Assembly (NCBI RefSeq): GCF_016863195.1
Contig: NZ_BOOK01000050.1
Span: 1-64,000, forward strand
Direction: 5' to 3'
DNA from: Paraplanobispora takensis
GTDB taxonomy: Bacteria; Actinomycetota; Actinomycetes; Streptosporangiales; Streptosporangiaceae
DNA length: 64,000 nucleotides
The position numbers were made by a program, and so were the translations under genes. Below are positions 51,441-59,392 of the stretch, in pieces. Each line of letters starts with the position of its first letter. The first letter of the stretch is position 1. The notes below the pieces were generated by a model. The model was not told where the DNA came from, did not search any database, and worked only from the letters and a program-made list of their open reading frames with translations.

Positions 51441-52765
51441 CCGGGGCCGCAGCCGCCGACCCCGACCTCGAACTGATCCTCAAGGTGCTGCCCGCCCTGG
51501 TCGTCATCCTGCTGACCTCGGCGGTGTGCGGCCGCCTGGCGCTCACGGTGATGCAGCCGCGCGTCCTCGGCGAGATGATCGCCGGCGTCCTGCTCGGCCC
51601 GACGCTGTTCGGATGGCTGTTCCCCGAGGTCCAGGCCGCCCTGTTCCCACCGGAGATCAAACCGATCCTGTACGTGCTGAGCACCATCGGGCTGACGCTG
51701 TACATGTTCCTGGTGGGCGCCGGGATCGATCACGGCGCGAGCCCGCCGGGCGAGGTCCGCCGGGCCGTGGCGCTGGCGGGCTCGGGGATCCTCCCCTCCA
51801 TGCTGCTGGGCTGCGGCGCCGGGTTCCTGCTGTACGGCACGCTCTCCCGCCCCGACGTCAGCCCGCTGGAGTTCGCCCTGTTCGTCGGCGGCGCACTGTC
51901 GCTGACGGCGTTCCCGATGCTGGCCAGGATCCTGTACGAGCGAGGGCTGGAGAACTCCCCGATCGGCCGGCTCACCCTGCTGGCGGCCTCCGTCGACGAC
52001 GCCCTCGCCTGGTGCCTGCTGGCCGTGCTGTCGGCGATGCACCTGGGATCGGGGGCGCACGGCGCGCTGCCCACCATCGCCCTGACGGCGGTGTTCGCTG
52101 TGGTGATGCTGAAGATCGTCGCCCCGATGCTGCGCCCGCTGGGCAGGAGCGTCGCGCTGACCGGGCGGATCGGCCCGACCGGCATGTACGTCGTCGTCCT
52201 GGTGCCGCTCACGGCGGGCTGGCTCACCGACTGGATCGGCGTGTACGCGGTCTTCGGCGGGTTCTTCGCCGGGCTGGCGATGCCGCGCGACCCGGCCTTC
52301 CGCCGGGCGCTGCACGGCCGGATGATGGACCTCGTCTCGACCCTGCTGCTGCCGGTCTTCTTCACCTTCTCCGGGCTGAACACCCGGCTCGGCGGCATCA
52401 CCGGCGGCGCCATGCTCCTGGCGTTCGCGACGGTCCTGGGCGCGGGCTTCTGCGGCAAGTACTTCGGCTGCTCGCTGACGATGAGGGCCATGGGGTTCGG
52501 CTGGCGCGAGTCCTACGCGGTGGGCGCGCTCATGAACGCGCGGGGGCTGATGATCCTCATCTTCATCAACATCGGCCTGGCGCAGGGCATGATCACCTCC
52601 GAGCTCTTCGCCATGCTCGTGCTGGTGGCCGTCATCACCACCGGCGGGGCGCTGCCGCTGTACAAGCTGGCGCTGCCGGAGCGCCACGAGCGCGCCCGGC
52701 GCGCGGCGCCCGGGGCCCCCGACCGTGAGCCGGTCCCCTCCGGCCCGCCGCGGCCGTCCGGTTGA
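51428..52765 (+). CDS. Cation/proton antiporter, CPA2/KefB-like
   Basis: A 445-residue membrane antiporter with ~12 helices; segments such as VLGEMIAGVLLGPTLFGWLF, TIGLTLYMFLVGAGID and LTAFPMLARIL are typical of the NhaP/KefB CPA2 group. It exchanges Na+ or K+ for H+. Its ATG overlaps the P450 end by 13 bases and AACCTCTGACGGAG lies upstream, so it is co-translated with the oxidative enzymes. Antiporters of this kind are frequent in enediyne and other natural-product clusters; a resistance or pH role is inferred. Confidence 0.88.
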   Translation: MPALTGAAAADPDLELILKVLPALVVILLTSAVCGRLALTVMQPRVLGEMIAGVLLGPTLFGWLFPEVQAALFPPEIKPILYVLSTIGLTLYMFLVGAGIDHGASPPGEVRRAVALAGSGILPSMLLGCGAGFLLYGTLSRPDVSPLEFALFVGGALSLTAFPMLARILYERGLENSPIGRLTLLAASVDDALAWCLLAVLSAMHLGSGAHGALPTIALTAVFAVVMLKIVAPMLRPLGRSVALTGRIGPTGMYVVVLVPLTAGWLTDWIGVYAVFGGFFAGLAMPRDPAFRRALHGRMMDLVSTLLLPVFFTFSGLNTRLGGITGGAMLLAFATVLGAGFCGKYFGCSLTMRAMGFGWRESYAVGALMNARGLMILIFINIGLAQGMITSELFAMLVLVAVITTGGALPLYKLALPERHERARRAAPGAPDREPVPSGPPRPSG

Positions 52766-52860
52766 GCCCCCGCCGTCGTCCGCCCGGCCCCGGCGCGCCC
52801 TGCGGCCGTCCGCCCCGCCGGACCCTGGTAATTCGGCGGTGGGGATGCAACGGTTGGTGG

Positions 52861-53550
52861 GTGGCTGGGACATCGGGCACAGCCGGCCCGCACTCCCGTC
52901 GGCTGCTGCTGATCGAAGACGACCGCGAGCTCGGGCGGATGCTGGTCGAGGTGTTCACCGAGCAGGGATACACCGTCGACCTGGCGCTGGAGGGGCAGCG
53001 CGGCCTGCACCTGGGACTGAGCCGCACCTACGACGCGATGATCGTCGACCGCGGACTGCCCGCGGTCGACGGGATCGACCTGCTGCTGCGGCTGCGGCGG
53101 CGGGCCGTCACCACGCCGGTGCTCGTGCTCACCGCCTTCGGCAGCCTCGCCGACCGGGTCGCCGGGCTCGACGCGGGCGCCGAGGACTATCTGGTCAAGC
53201 CGTTCGAGCTCGACGAGCTGCTGGCCAGGGTGCGGGCGCTGCACCGCAGGCACCTGGACCAGGCGGGGCTGCTGCCGCTCGGAACGGGATGGCTGGATCC
53301 CGAGGCCCACCTGGTACGGCTGCCGGCCGGCGGGCAGGTGGCGCTGTCCGGCCGGGAGTGCCGGCTGCTGCGCGAGCTCGCGGCCCGTCCGCGGCAGGTT
53401 CACACGCGAAGTTCACTGCGACAGCGGGTCTTCGACGGTGCCGACACGGAGTCCGTCGTGGACACCTACGTCTACTACCTGCGGAGCAAGCTGGGGGCGG
53501 GCGTCGTATGCACGGTACGAGGCGTGGGATACCGGCTGGGCGAGCTGTAG
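52861..53550 (+). CDS. OmpR-family response regulator
   Basis: A 229-residue regulator. The receiver has the acidic pair in LLLIEDDREL, phospho-Asp63 in MIVDRGLP, and Lys in DYLVKPFELDEL. The C-terminal winged helix has ALSGRECRLLRELAARP, with VDTYVYYLRSKLG as the recognition region. GTG 52861 is the first start that keeps the receiver intact and follows GGTTGGTGG. It lies just after the antiporter gene and is overlapped by the kinase start. Confidence 0.87.
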   Translation: MAGTSGTAGPHSRRLLLIEDDRELGRMLVEVFTEQGYTVDLALEGQRGLHLGLSRTYDAMIVDRGLPAVDGIDLLLRLRRRAVTTPVLVLTAFGSLADRVAGLDAGAEDYLVKPFELDELLARVRALHRRHLDQAGLLPLGTGWLDPEAHLVRLPAGGQVALSGRECRLLRELAARPRQVHTRSSLRQRVFDGADTESVVDTYVYYLRSKLGAGVVCTVRGVGYRLGEL

Positions 53551-54605
53551 GGGGACCTCCCGCCAGGGGGCGTCCGCCCGATCCCGAGCGGCGGCTGCTG
53601 ATCCGCGCCCGCCGCCGGATCACCCTCCAGGTGGCGGGCGCGTTCTCCGTGCTGCTCGCCCTCGTCGCGACGACGGTGTACTGCGTCACCGTCAACGGCC
53701 AGGAGGCCTCCGCGCGGCGCGGGCCCGCCGCCGTGACGGAGCGCTACCAGGCCGCGGCGGCCGAGCGCTACCAGGGCGCCGAGCGGGACCGGCTGCTGCG
53801 CACGCTCATCGCCGCCGAGGCCGCCGGGCTGCTGGCCGCGCTGCTGATCGGCCAGGGTCTCTCCCGCAGGGCGATCGCCCCGCTGGGCGAGGCCCTGACC
53901 CGCCAGCGCCGCTTCACCGCCGACGTCAGCCACGAGCTGCGCACGCCGCTGACCCGCCTGCACACCCGGGCCCAGCTCGTCGCCTGCCGGCTGCGGCGCG
54001 GCACCGACCCGGCCCTGGTCATGGACGACGTGGACCAGCTGGTCTCCGGCACCCGGCAGCTGGGCGAGGTGGTGGAGGACCTGCTGCTGGCGGCCCAGCT
54101 CAAACAGGCGCGCGGGTCGTTCGGCCCCGTCGACCTCGCCGCGCTGGCCGAGGAGCTGGCCGCGGCCGAGGCGGCCCGCGCCCGGGAGCGCGAGGTGACG
54201 ATCGAGGTGCGCCGCCAGGACGCCGGCGACCACATCGTGCGCGGGGCGCAGCCGGCGCTGCGCCGGGTGATCTCGGCGCTCCTCGACAACGCCCTCGGCC
54301 ACACCGGCGCGGGCGGCCACGTCTGGATGACCCTCTCCGGCGACCCGCGCACGGTCCAGCTCACCGTCAGGGACGACGGCGTGGGCCTCGACCCCCGCGA
54401 CGCCGAACGCCTGTTCACCCGGTTCGTCGGCGGGGGCAACGGCGACCGGCGGGGTTTCGGCCTCGGTCTCGCCCTGGCCCGCGAGGTGGTGGACGGCCAC
54501 CGCGGCACGATCACCGCCGACGGCCGGCCGGGGGCGGGGGCGGTGTTCACCGTCCGCCTCCCCGCGGCCGGCGGCGGCGGGGACGGGCGGCCGCCGGCCG
54601 GCTGA
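53508..54605 (+). CDS. Sensor histidine kinase (HisKA type)
   Basis: A 365-residue membrane kinase. Two hydrophobic helices (~45-65 and ~100-120) enclose a very short extracellular loop, suggesting it senses the membrane or a partner. The H box has His142 (DVSHELRTPL). The ATPase has the N box (SALLDNALGHTG), G1 (DDGVGLDP) and G2 (GFGLGLALA). ATG 53508 overlaps the regulator by 43 bases and follows GGGGGCGGGC; a later non-ATG start cannot be excluded. With the preceding regulator it may control the oxidative operon. Confidence 0.85.
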   Translation: MHGTRRGIPAGRAVGGPPARGRPPDPERRLLIRARRRITLQVAGAFSVLLALVATTVYCVTVNGQEASARRGPAAVTERYQAAAAERYQGAERDRLLRTLIAAEAAGLLAALLIGQGLSRRAIAPLGEALTRQRRFTADVSHELRTPLTRLHTRAQLVACRLRRGTDPALVMDDVDQLVSGTRQLGEVVEDLLLAAQLKQARGSFGPVDLAALAEELAAAEAARAREREVTIEVRRQDAGDHIVRGAQPALRRVISALLDNALGHTGAGGHVWMTLSGDPRTVQLTVRDDGVGLDPRDAERLFTRFVGGGNGDRRGFGLGLALAREVVDGHRGTITADGRPGAGAVFTVRLPAAGGGGDGRPPAG

Positions 54606-54607
54606 GG

Positions 54608-55033
54608 TCAGCGCGCCGTACCGTGCCGGCCGGCGAGCGCGTGTCCCGTGGTGACGTCGACGTGGGAGGGCACGGTCTCGTGGCGGTCGCCCACGCTCAG
54701 GGTGCCGGTCGGCTCGAACATCAGTATCGAGGCCCCGCCGGAGGAGGACGGCCGGTGCTCGACACCCCGCGGGACGACGAACACCGCCCCTCTGGGAAGG
54801 GTGACGGTCCGCTCCGCCGCGGAGGCGCCGTCGCCCTCGCGCAGGCTGATGTCCAGTTCGCCGTCCAGCACCAGGAAGAACTCGTCGGTGTCGTCATGGG
54901 CGTGCCAGACGTGCTCGCCCTCGACCTTGGCGATCCGGACGTCGTAGTCGTTCACCCGCGTGACGATCCGCGGACTCCACAGGTCGGTGAAGGTGGCCAG
55001 TGCAGCCTGCAGTTCGATCGGTTCGTTGCTCAC
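54608..55033 (-). CDS. Cupin-domain protein
   Basis: A 141-residue single-domain cupin. Motif 1 (WHAHDDTDEFFLVLDGEL) supplies two His and a Glu, and motif 2 (PRGVEHRPSS) the remaining His, for a divalent metal. Small cupins of this sort bind or oxidise small ligands. It converges with the kinase gene two bases away and is divergent from the GlxA-type regulator, which is a likely controller. Confidence 0.87.
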   Translation of the reverse strand: MSNEPIELQAALATFTDLWSPRIVTRVNDYDVRIAKVEGEHVWHAHDDTDEFFLVLDGELDISLREGDGASAAERTVTLPRGAVFVVPRGVEHRPSSSGGASILMFEPTGTLSVGDRHETVPSHVDVTTGHALAGRHGTAR

Positions 55034-55085
55034 CCGGTCACCATGCCCGCTGGCCGGACGGAACGGCGAGTGCTAGGAATCGCAT

Positions 55086-56051
55086 ATGTCGCAAGGATCC
55101 TCGCACCGGATCGTGATGATCGTCGGCTCCGGCTCGAACCCGTTCGAGCTGGGGGTGGCCACCGAGCTGTTCGGCCTGCGCCGTCCCGAACTGGACCGGC
55201 CGTGGTACGACTTCGGCCTGTGCGCCGCGGGCGGCGAGGTGGTCATGCACGCCGGGTTCTTCACCATGTCGGGCGTCGCCGGGCTGGAGGCGGTCGAGCG
55301 CGCGGACACGGTGATCGTGCCCAACCGGCCCGACCCGGAGGTCTCGCCGGACCCGGCGGTCCTGGACGCCGTCCGGCGCGCCGCCGGGCGCGGCGCCCGG
55401 CTGGTCAGCTTCTGCACCGGCGCCTTCGCCCTGGCGGCCGCGGGCGTGCTCGACGGCCGCCGGGCCACCACGCACTGGCGCTGGGCCGAGCTGTTCCGCT
55501 CCCGCTTCCCCGCCGTACGGCTTGAGCCGGACGTGTTGTTCGTGGACGACGGCGACGTGCTGACCTCCGCCGGCAGCGCCTCCGCGCTCGACCTGGGTCT
55601 GCACCTGATCCGCCGCGACCACGGCGCCGAGGTCGCCAACGCGGTGAGCCGGAGGCTGGTGTTCGCCGTCCACCGCGACGGCGGGCAGCGCCAGTTCGTC
55701 GAACGCCCGGTGGCCGGTGCGCCGGACGTCTCACTGGCGCCCCTCCTGCGCTGGGCACAGGAGAACCTGGACCGCCCGCTGACTGTCGCCGACCTGGCGG
55801 CCCGGGCCGCCGTCAGCCCGGCGACCCTGCACCGGCGCTTCCAGGCCGAGCTCGGCACCACCCCGCTGGCCTGGCTCACCGCCGAACGCGTCTGCCTGGC
55901 CTGCAGGCTCATCGAGCGCGGGGAGACCAGGCTGGAGGCGGTGGCCAGGGCCAGCGGCCTGGGCAGCGCCGCCAACCTGCGCGCGCAGATGCGGCGGCAG
56001 ACCGGCCTCAGCCCTTCGGCCTACCGGGCCCGGTTCGCGCGGGTCGGCTGA
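55086..56051 (+). CDS. GlxA-type AraC-family transcriptional regulator
   Basis: A 321-residue regulator: a DJ-1/PfpI-like N-terminal domain (1-~190) with the cysteine elbow SFCTGAFALAAAG, and a C-terminal AraC double helix-turn-helix (LTVADLAARAAVSPATLHRR and EAVARASGLGSAANLR). Such proteins activate catabolic operons in response to small metabolites. Divergent from the cupin gene, 52 bases apart, suggesting it controls that gene. Confidence 0.88.
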   Translation: MSQGSSHRIVMIVGSGSNPFELGVATELFGLRRPELDRPWYDFGLCAAGGEVVMHAGFFTMSGVAGLEAVERADTVIVPNRPDPEVSPDPAVLDAVRRAAGRGARLVSFCTGAFALAAAGVLDGRRATTHWRWAELFRSRFPAVRLEPDVLFVDDGDVLTSAGSASALDLGLHLIRRDHGAEVANAVSRRLVFAVHRDGGQRQFVERPVAGAPDVSLAPLLRWAQENLDRPLTVADLAARAAVSPATLHRRFQAELGTTPLAWLTAERVCLACRLIERGETRLEAVARASGLGSAANLRAQMRRQTGLSPSAYRARFARVG

Positions 56052-56092
56052 GCGTCATCACACTCCGCAGGCATTCATATACTTCTCAATCA

Positions 56093-56115
56093 GTACGAAA
56101 AGCCATAAATCGTAC
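56093..56115. promoter_or_regulatory. Inverted repeat upstream of DUF4328 gene
   Basis: GTACGA (56093-56098) and TCGTAC (56110-56115) form a perfect inverted repeat with an 11-base AT-rich spacer in the promoter region of the gene at 56190. Centre-to-centre spacing is 17 bases. Confidence 0.45.
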
Positions 56116-56189
56116 ATAAAGCCGCTTTACCCTTTTCGCTAGGCAGCGCCCCCGGGAACGCGGCTCCTCGCCCCACCACAAGGACAGCC

Positions 56190-56912
56190 ATGTATCCCCA
56201 GCCCGTAGCAACCATGCCGCATGCGCCCGTACGGCCGATCCGTCCCGTCGGCGGACTGGCGATCACCGTCATCACCCTCCTGGGCTTCACCGCGCTCGCC
56301 GACCTGTTCGCCCTGGCCGCCGCCTTCGAACGAATCCCCGTCCTGTCCGCCCTCATGGAGGATCCCTACTCGGTGGAGACGGCCAAGGCGGAGGCCAGTG
56401 ACATTCTCAATGCGTTGAGCTCACTGGCACAGATGGCGACCTACCTCATCACCGCGGTCGTCTTCGTGATCTGGCTGTTCCGGGCCCGCTCCAACGCCGA
56501 GGCCATGATGGACGTCCCGCACCGCCGCCACGCCGCCTGGATCGTCTTCGGCTGGGCCATGCCGATCGCCGGCTTCTGGTTCCCCCGCCAGATCGTCGAC
56601 GACATCTGGACGACCTCCCGGCTGGGCGCCAGGGGCATCACCACCCTGTCGGGGCTCACCCTGAGCACCATCCGCCGCCCTGGGTTGGTACTGGCCTGGT
56701 GGCTGCTGTGGATCACCGGCGCGATCGTGCCCACCGCCGTCTACTTCTACCTCATGCTCGGCAAAGACCTGGAGTCCGATCTCCTGGCCGCCAAGAGCGA
56801 GGCCCTCTTCGCCGCACCGACCCTGGCCTGCGCCGTCCTGGCCGCGGTGATCGTCTGGAAGATCACCGACTTCCAGGAACGCCGCCGCCAGGCAGGCCCT
56901 CTGTTCCACTGA
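56190..56912 (+). CDS. DUF4328-family membrane protein
   Basis: A 240-residue integral membrane protein with a short Pro-rich N-terminus and four hydrophobic segments (LAITVITLLGFTALADL, YLITAVVFVIWLF, WIVFGWAMPIAGFWFP, LVLAWWLLWITGAIVP). The WFPRQIVDDIW pattern following helix three is typical of DUF4328. Function is unknown. ATG 56190 follows CCACAAGGACAGCC, a good ribosome binding site. Confidence 0.85.
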   Translation: MYPQPVATMPHAPVRPIRPVGGLAITVITLLGFTALADLFALAAAFERIPVLSALMEDPYSVETAKAEASDILNALSSLAQMATYLITAVVFVIWLFRARSNAEAMMDVPHRRHAAWIVFGWAMPIAGFWFPRQIVDDIWTTSRLGARGITTLSGLTLSTIRRPGLVLAWWLLWITGAIVPTAVYFYLMLGKDLESDLLAAKSEALFAAPTLACAVLAAVIVWKITDFQERRRQAGPLFH

Positions 56913-56948
56913 TGAGAAAGAGGCGTCCGGCATCGGCCGCTTTCCAAA

Positions 56949-56982
56949 ACTGTTTGGAGTGTTATATTCAAAACCAAACAGT
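56949..56982. promoter_or_regulatory. Probable operator of the YtrA-type GntR regulator
   Basis: ACTGTTTGG (56949-56957) and CCAAACAGT (56974-56982) form a perfect 9-bp inverted repeat flanking an AT-rich 16-base spacer that contains TATATTC, a likely -10. It is 12 bases upstream of the start of the membrane-protein/GntR operon. Confidence 0.72.
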
Positions 56983-56994
56983 GGAGGTCGGGCC

Positions 56995-57957
56995 ATGGTC
57001 ACTCTCACGTCTCCCCGCTCCCTCGACCCCGCCGCGCCGGGGCGGCGGCGCCGGCTGGTCCTGACGGCCGCCGGCCCGGTGTTCCTCCTGCTCATCCCCC
57101 TGGCCCTGTTCGGCCTGTACGGCGAGCACCTTCCGGACCGCCGCCCCGGGCAGGGCTGGTCCGCCGGACACGCCGTCGTCGTGATGGTCTACTTCGAGGC
57201 GATACTGCTCATCACCTTCCTGCGCTACCGGCATCTGCCCCGGGTCCAGCGGGTCCTGGTCGCCCTCGCCTTCTTCCTCGGCCTGTCGGTGCCGGTGACG
57301 GAGACGTTGTCGATGCTCGCGGCGGCCTCGGGCGCGACCGCCCGGCCCGGCTGGCACCTGGTGGTGGAGATCGCCGTCAGTGTGGGAGCGCCCGCGCTGG
57401 GCTGGGCGCTGGCGGGCCCGCTGCCGCCGTCGCCGGAGGCCACCGCCGCACCGCCGCCACACGTCCCCGCCATGGCGCTGGGCCCCCGGCAGCGCGCCGT
57501 GTTCACCGCCTCGGCCTGGTCGGTGCGCAGGCTGGCGGCGGCCGCGGCGCCGGCCGCGCTCACCGCGTACGCCGCCTCCGGAGACCCCCGCTCGTGGCAG
57601 GGCCCGGCGATGCTGGCGCTGTGGACGCTGTTCGAGGCCGCGCAGGCACGCACCCGCCTGCAGATCGACGGCTCGGGAGTCACCGTGCGCGTCCCCTGGC
57701 TGCCCGCCCTGCGGCGGACGGCGCCCTACGCGTCGATCCGGTCCGCCGAGGCCAGGGCAGAGGCCCCCGCCGGACGCTACAGACTGGACGACAGCCCGGC
57801 GGGCTGGGGCGTCGTCAGCGGGAGGGCGCCGGTGCTCGCTCTGGCCCTGGCCGACGGCCGCCGGTTCGTCTACTCCACGCGCGAGGCGGAGACCGCCGCC
57901 GCCCTGGTCAACGGATGGCTGCGCAGGCTACGACAGCCGGAGACGACACAGTGCTGA
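56995..57957 (+). CDS. Multi-pass membrane protein coupled to GntR regulator
   Basis: A 320-residue membrane protein. It has hydrophobic helices near residues 20-40, 62-80, 90-110 and 125-145, then a pair around 180-210, then a soluble C-terminal ~90 residues with a PH-like pattern (RVPWLPALRRTAPYASIRSAEAR). Such DUF1648-like proteins commonly accompany YtrA regulators; function is unknown. GTGGAGGTCGGG precedes ATG 56995. Its stop overlaps the GntR start by seven bases. Confidence 0.78.
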   Translation: MVTLTSPRSLDPAAPGRRRRLVLTAAGPVFLLLIPLALFGLYGEHLPDRRPGQGWSAGHAVVVMVYFEAILLITFLRYRHLPRVQRVLVALAFFLGLSVPVTETLSMLAAASGATARPGWHLVVEIAVSVGAPALGWALAGPLPPSPEATAAPPPHVPAMALGPRQRAVFTASAWSVRRLAAAAAPAALTAYAASGDPRSWQGPAMLALWTLFEAAQARTRLQIDGSGVTVRVPWLPALRRTAPYASIRSAEARAEAPAGRYRLDDSPAGWGVVSGRAPVLALALADGRRFVYSTREAETAAALVNGWLRRLRQPETTQC

Positions 57958-58307
57958 TCACGATCGACCCCTCCTCGGCCCGGCCGCTCGCCGACCAGGT
58001 GGCCGACTCCGTCCGCGCCGCGCTGGCGTGCGGCACGGCCGCCCCCGGCGACCGGCTCCCCTCCGCCCGCACCGTGGCCGCCGCCCTCGGCATCAACCTG
58101 CACACCGTCCTGCGCGGCTACCAGCAGCTCCGCGACGAGGGCCTGATAGAGCTGCGCCGCGGCCGCACCGCCGTCATCACCGGCGCGGCCGACCAGCTCC
58201 GTCTCCGGCTCTCCGCGGCGGCCGAGGAGTTCGTCAGGGCCGCCCGGCGGACCGGAGCCTCCGACGAGGAGGCACTGGCCGCGGTCCACCGGTCGCTTCG
58301 GCGATGA
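57951..58307 (+). CDS. GntR-family regulator, YtrA subfamily
   Basis: A 118-residue short GntR protein. The winged helix (~10-75: PLADQVADSVRAAL, GDRLPSARTVAAALGINLHT and LIELRRGRTAVI) is followed by a small helical dimerisation tail, as in the YtrA group, which controls adjacent membrane or ABC genes. GTG 57951 overlaps the membrane-protein stop. The inverted repeat upstream of that gene is its probable autoregulatory site. Confidence 0.88.
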   Translation: MLITIDPSSARPLADQVADSVRAALACGTAAPGDRLPSARTVAAALGINLHTVLRGYQQLRDEGLIELRRGRTAVITGAADQLRLRLSAAAEEFVRAARRTGASDEEALAAVHRSLRR

Positions 58308-58501
58308 CGGGAGGATGCGGCTCTCCAGCGCGGCGGCGTCCTCAGCCGACAGATGCGGCATGAACCGCGCCGGACAGCAGCAGGATCGCCTGCGGCGTCA
58401 GACCTCGCATGCGGCTTCGCGGGGAAGGGTGCCGGAATCCTGTTCGAGCCGACCTCCTTGACTATGTAGATCACAAAGGTCGTCCGCACGACCCGAACCG
58501 G

Positions 58502-59278
58502 TCAGCGGGGCACCGCGGCGCGGTCGAGGAACCGGCGCAGCCCGTCGCGCACCCCGTCGGTCGGCACGGTGGCGGCGAAGCAGGCGGCCTCGACCGCCAG
58601 TCCTTCGTCGATCGGCAGGTTGACGCCCCGGGTGACCGAACGCAGGCAGGCCGCCACGGCCGTCGGCGCGTGCCGGATGATCCGGGCCGCCAGGTCCCGC
58701 GCGGCGGCGAGGAGATCGCCGGCGGGGACGACGGCGTTGACCAGGCCGATCTCGGCGGCCCGCGCGGCGGGGATCGGGTCCCCGGTCAGGATCATCTCCA
58801 GGCCGCGCTTGCGGCCGACGTGGCGCGGCAGCCGCTGGGAGCCGCCGAACGGCGGGGGGAAACCGAGGGCGATCTCGGGCTTGGCGAACGTCGCGTGCCC
58901 GGCGGCGATCGCCAGCGGAGCGGCCTCGACGATCTCGCAGCCGCCGCCGTAGGCCAGGCCGTTGACCGCGGCGATCACCGGCTTGGGGAACTCCTCGATC
59001 CGCCGGGTCAGCGCGTGACCGCGCCGGACGATCTCGCGGAGAGCGCGCTCGGTCCCGCCCGCGATGCTCCCGGCCAGAGACGGGATGTCCGCGCCCGCGC
59101 TGAACGCCCTGGGACCGGCCCCGGTCAGGACGACCGCGCGGGCCGAGTCGTCGGACTCGATGCGCTCGAGCGCGGCCAGCAGCGTGTCGATCGTCGGATA
59201 GTCGAGCGCGTTGAGCTTGCGCTCCCGGTCGATGGTGATCGTGATCAGGCTGTCGTTCTGCCCGATGTGGACGGTCAT
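58502..59278 (-). CDS. Enoyl-CoA hydratase/isomerase family protein
   Basis: A 258-residue crotonase-fold protein. The oxyanion-hole strand (GPRAFSAGADI) and NGLAYGGGCEIVEA are present, with the catalytic Glu positions in GGCEIVE and KPEIALGFPPPFGG. It hydrates or isomerises enoyl-CoA thioesters. It diverges from a MocR-type regulator across a 28-bp dyad, which probably controls it. Confidence 0.87.
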   Translation of the reverse strand: MTVHIGQNDSLITITIDRERKLNALDYPTIDTLLAALERIESDDSARAVVLTGAGPRAFSAGADIPSLAGSIAGGTERALREIVRRGHALTRRIEEFPKPVIAAVNGLAYGGGCEIVEAAPLAIAAGHATFAKPEIALGFPPPFGGSQRLPRHVGRKRGLEMILTGDPIPAARAAEIGLVNAVVPAGDLLAAARDLAARIIRHAPTAVAACLRSVTRGVNLPIDEGLAVEAACFAATVPTDGVRDGLRRFLDRAAVPR

Positions 59279-59332
59279 GCGCTCGGGACTCCGTTCGCTG
59301 GGGGTCGGCCGTACCGAGCCTAGGAGCCGTAA

Positions 59333-59360
59333 TCTGGGACGATCGAATAATCGTCCTAGA
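59333..59360. promoter_or_regulatory. Probable MocR operator
   Basis: TCTGGGACGAT (59333-59343) and ATCGTCCTAGA (59350-59360) pair at 10 of 11 positions over a 6-base spacer. An AATAAT -10-like hexamer overlaps it. It lies between the divergent enoyl-CoA hydratase and MocR genes. Confidence 0.72.
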
Positions 59361-59392
59361 TACAGCAGCGTCCCGGCTTCAGGGGGTCCGGC

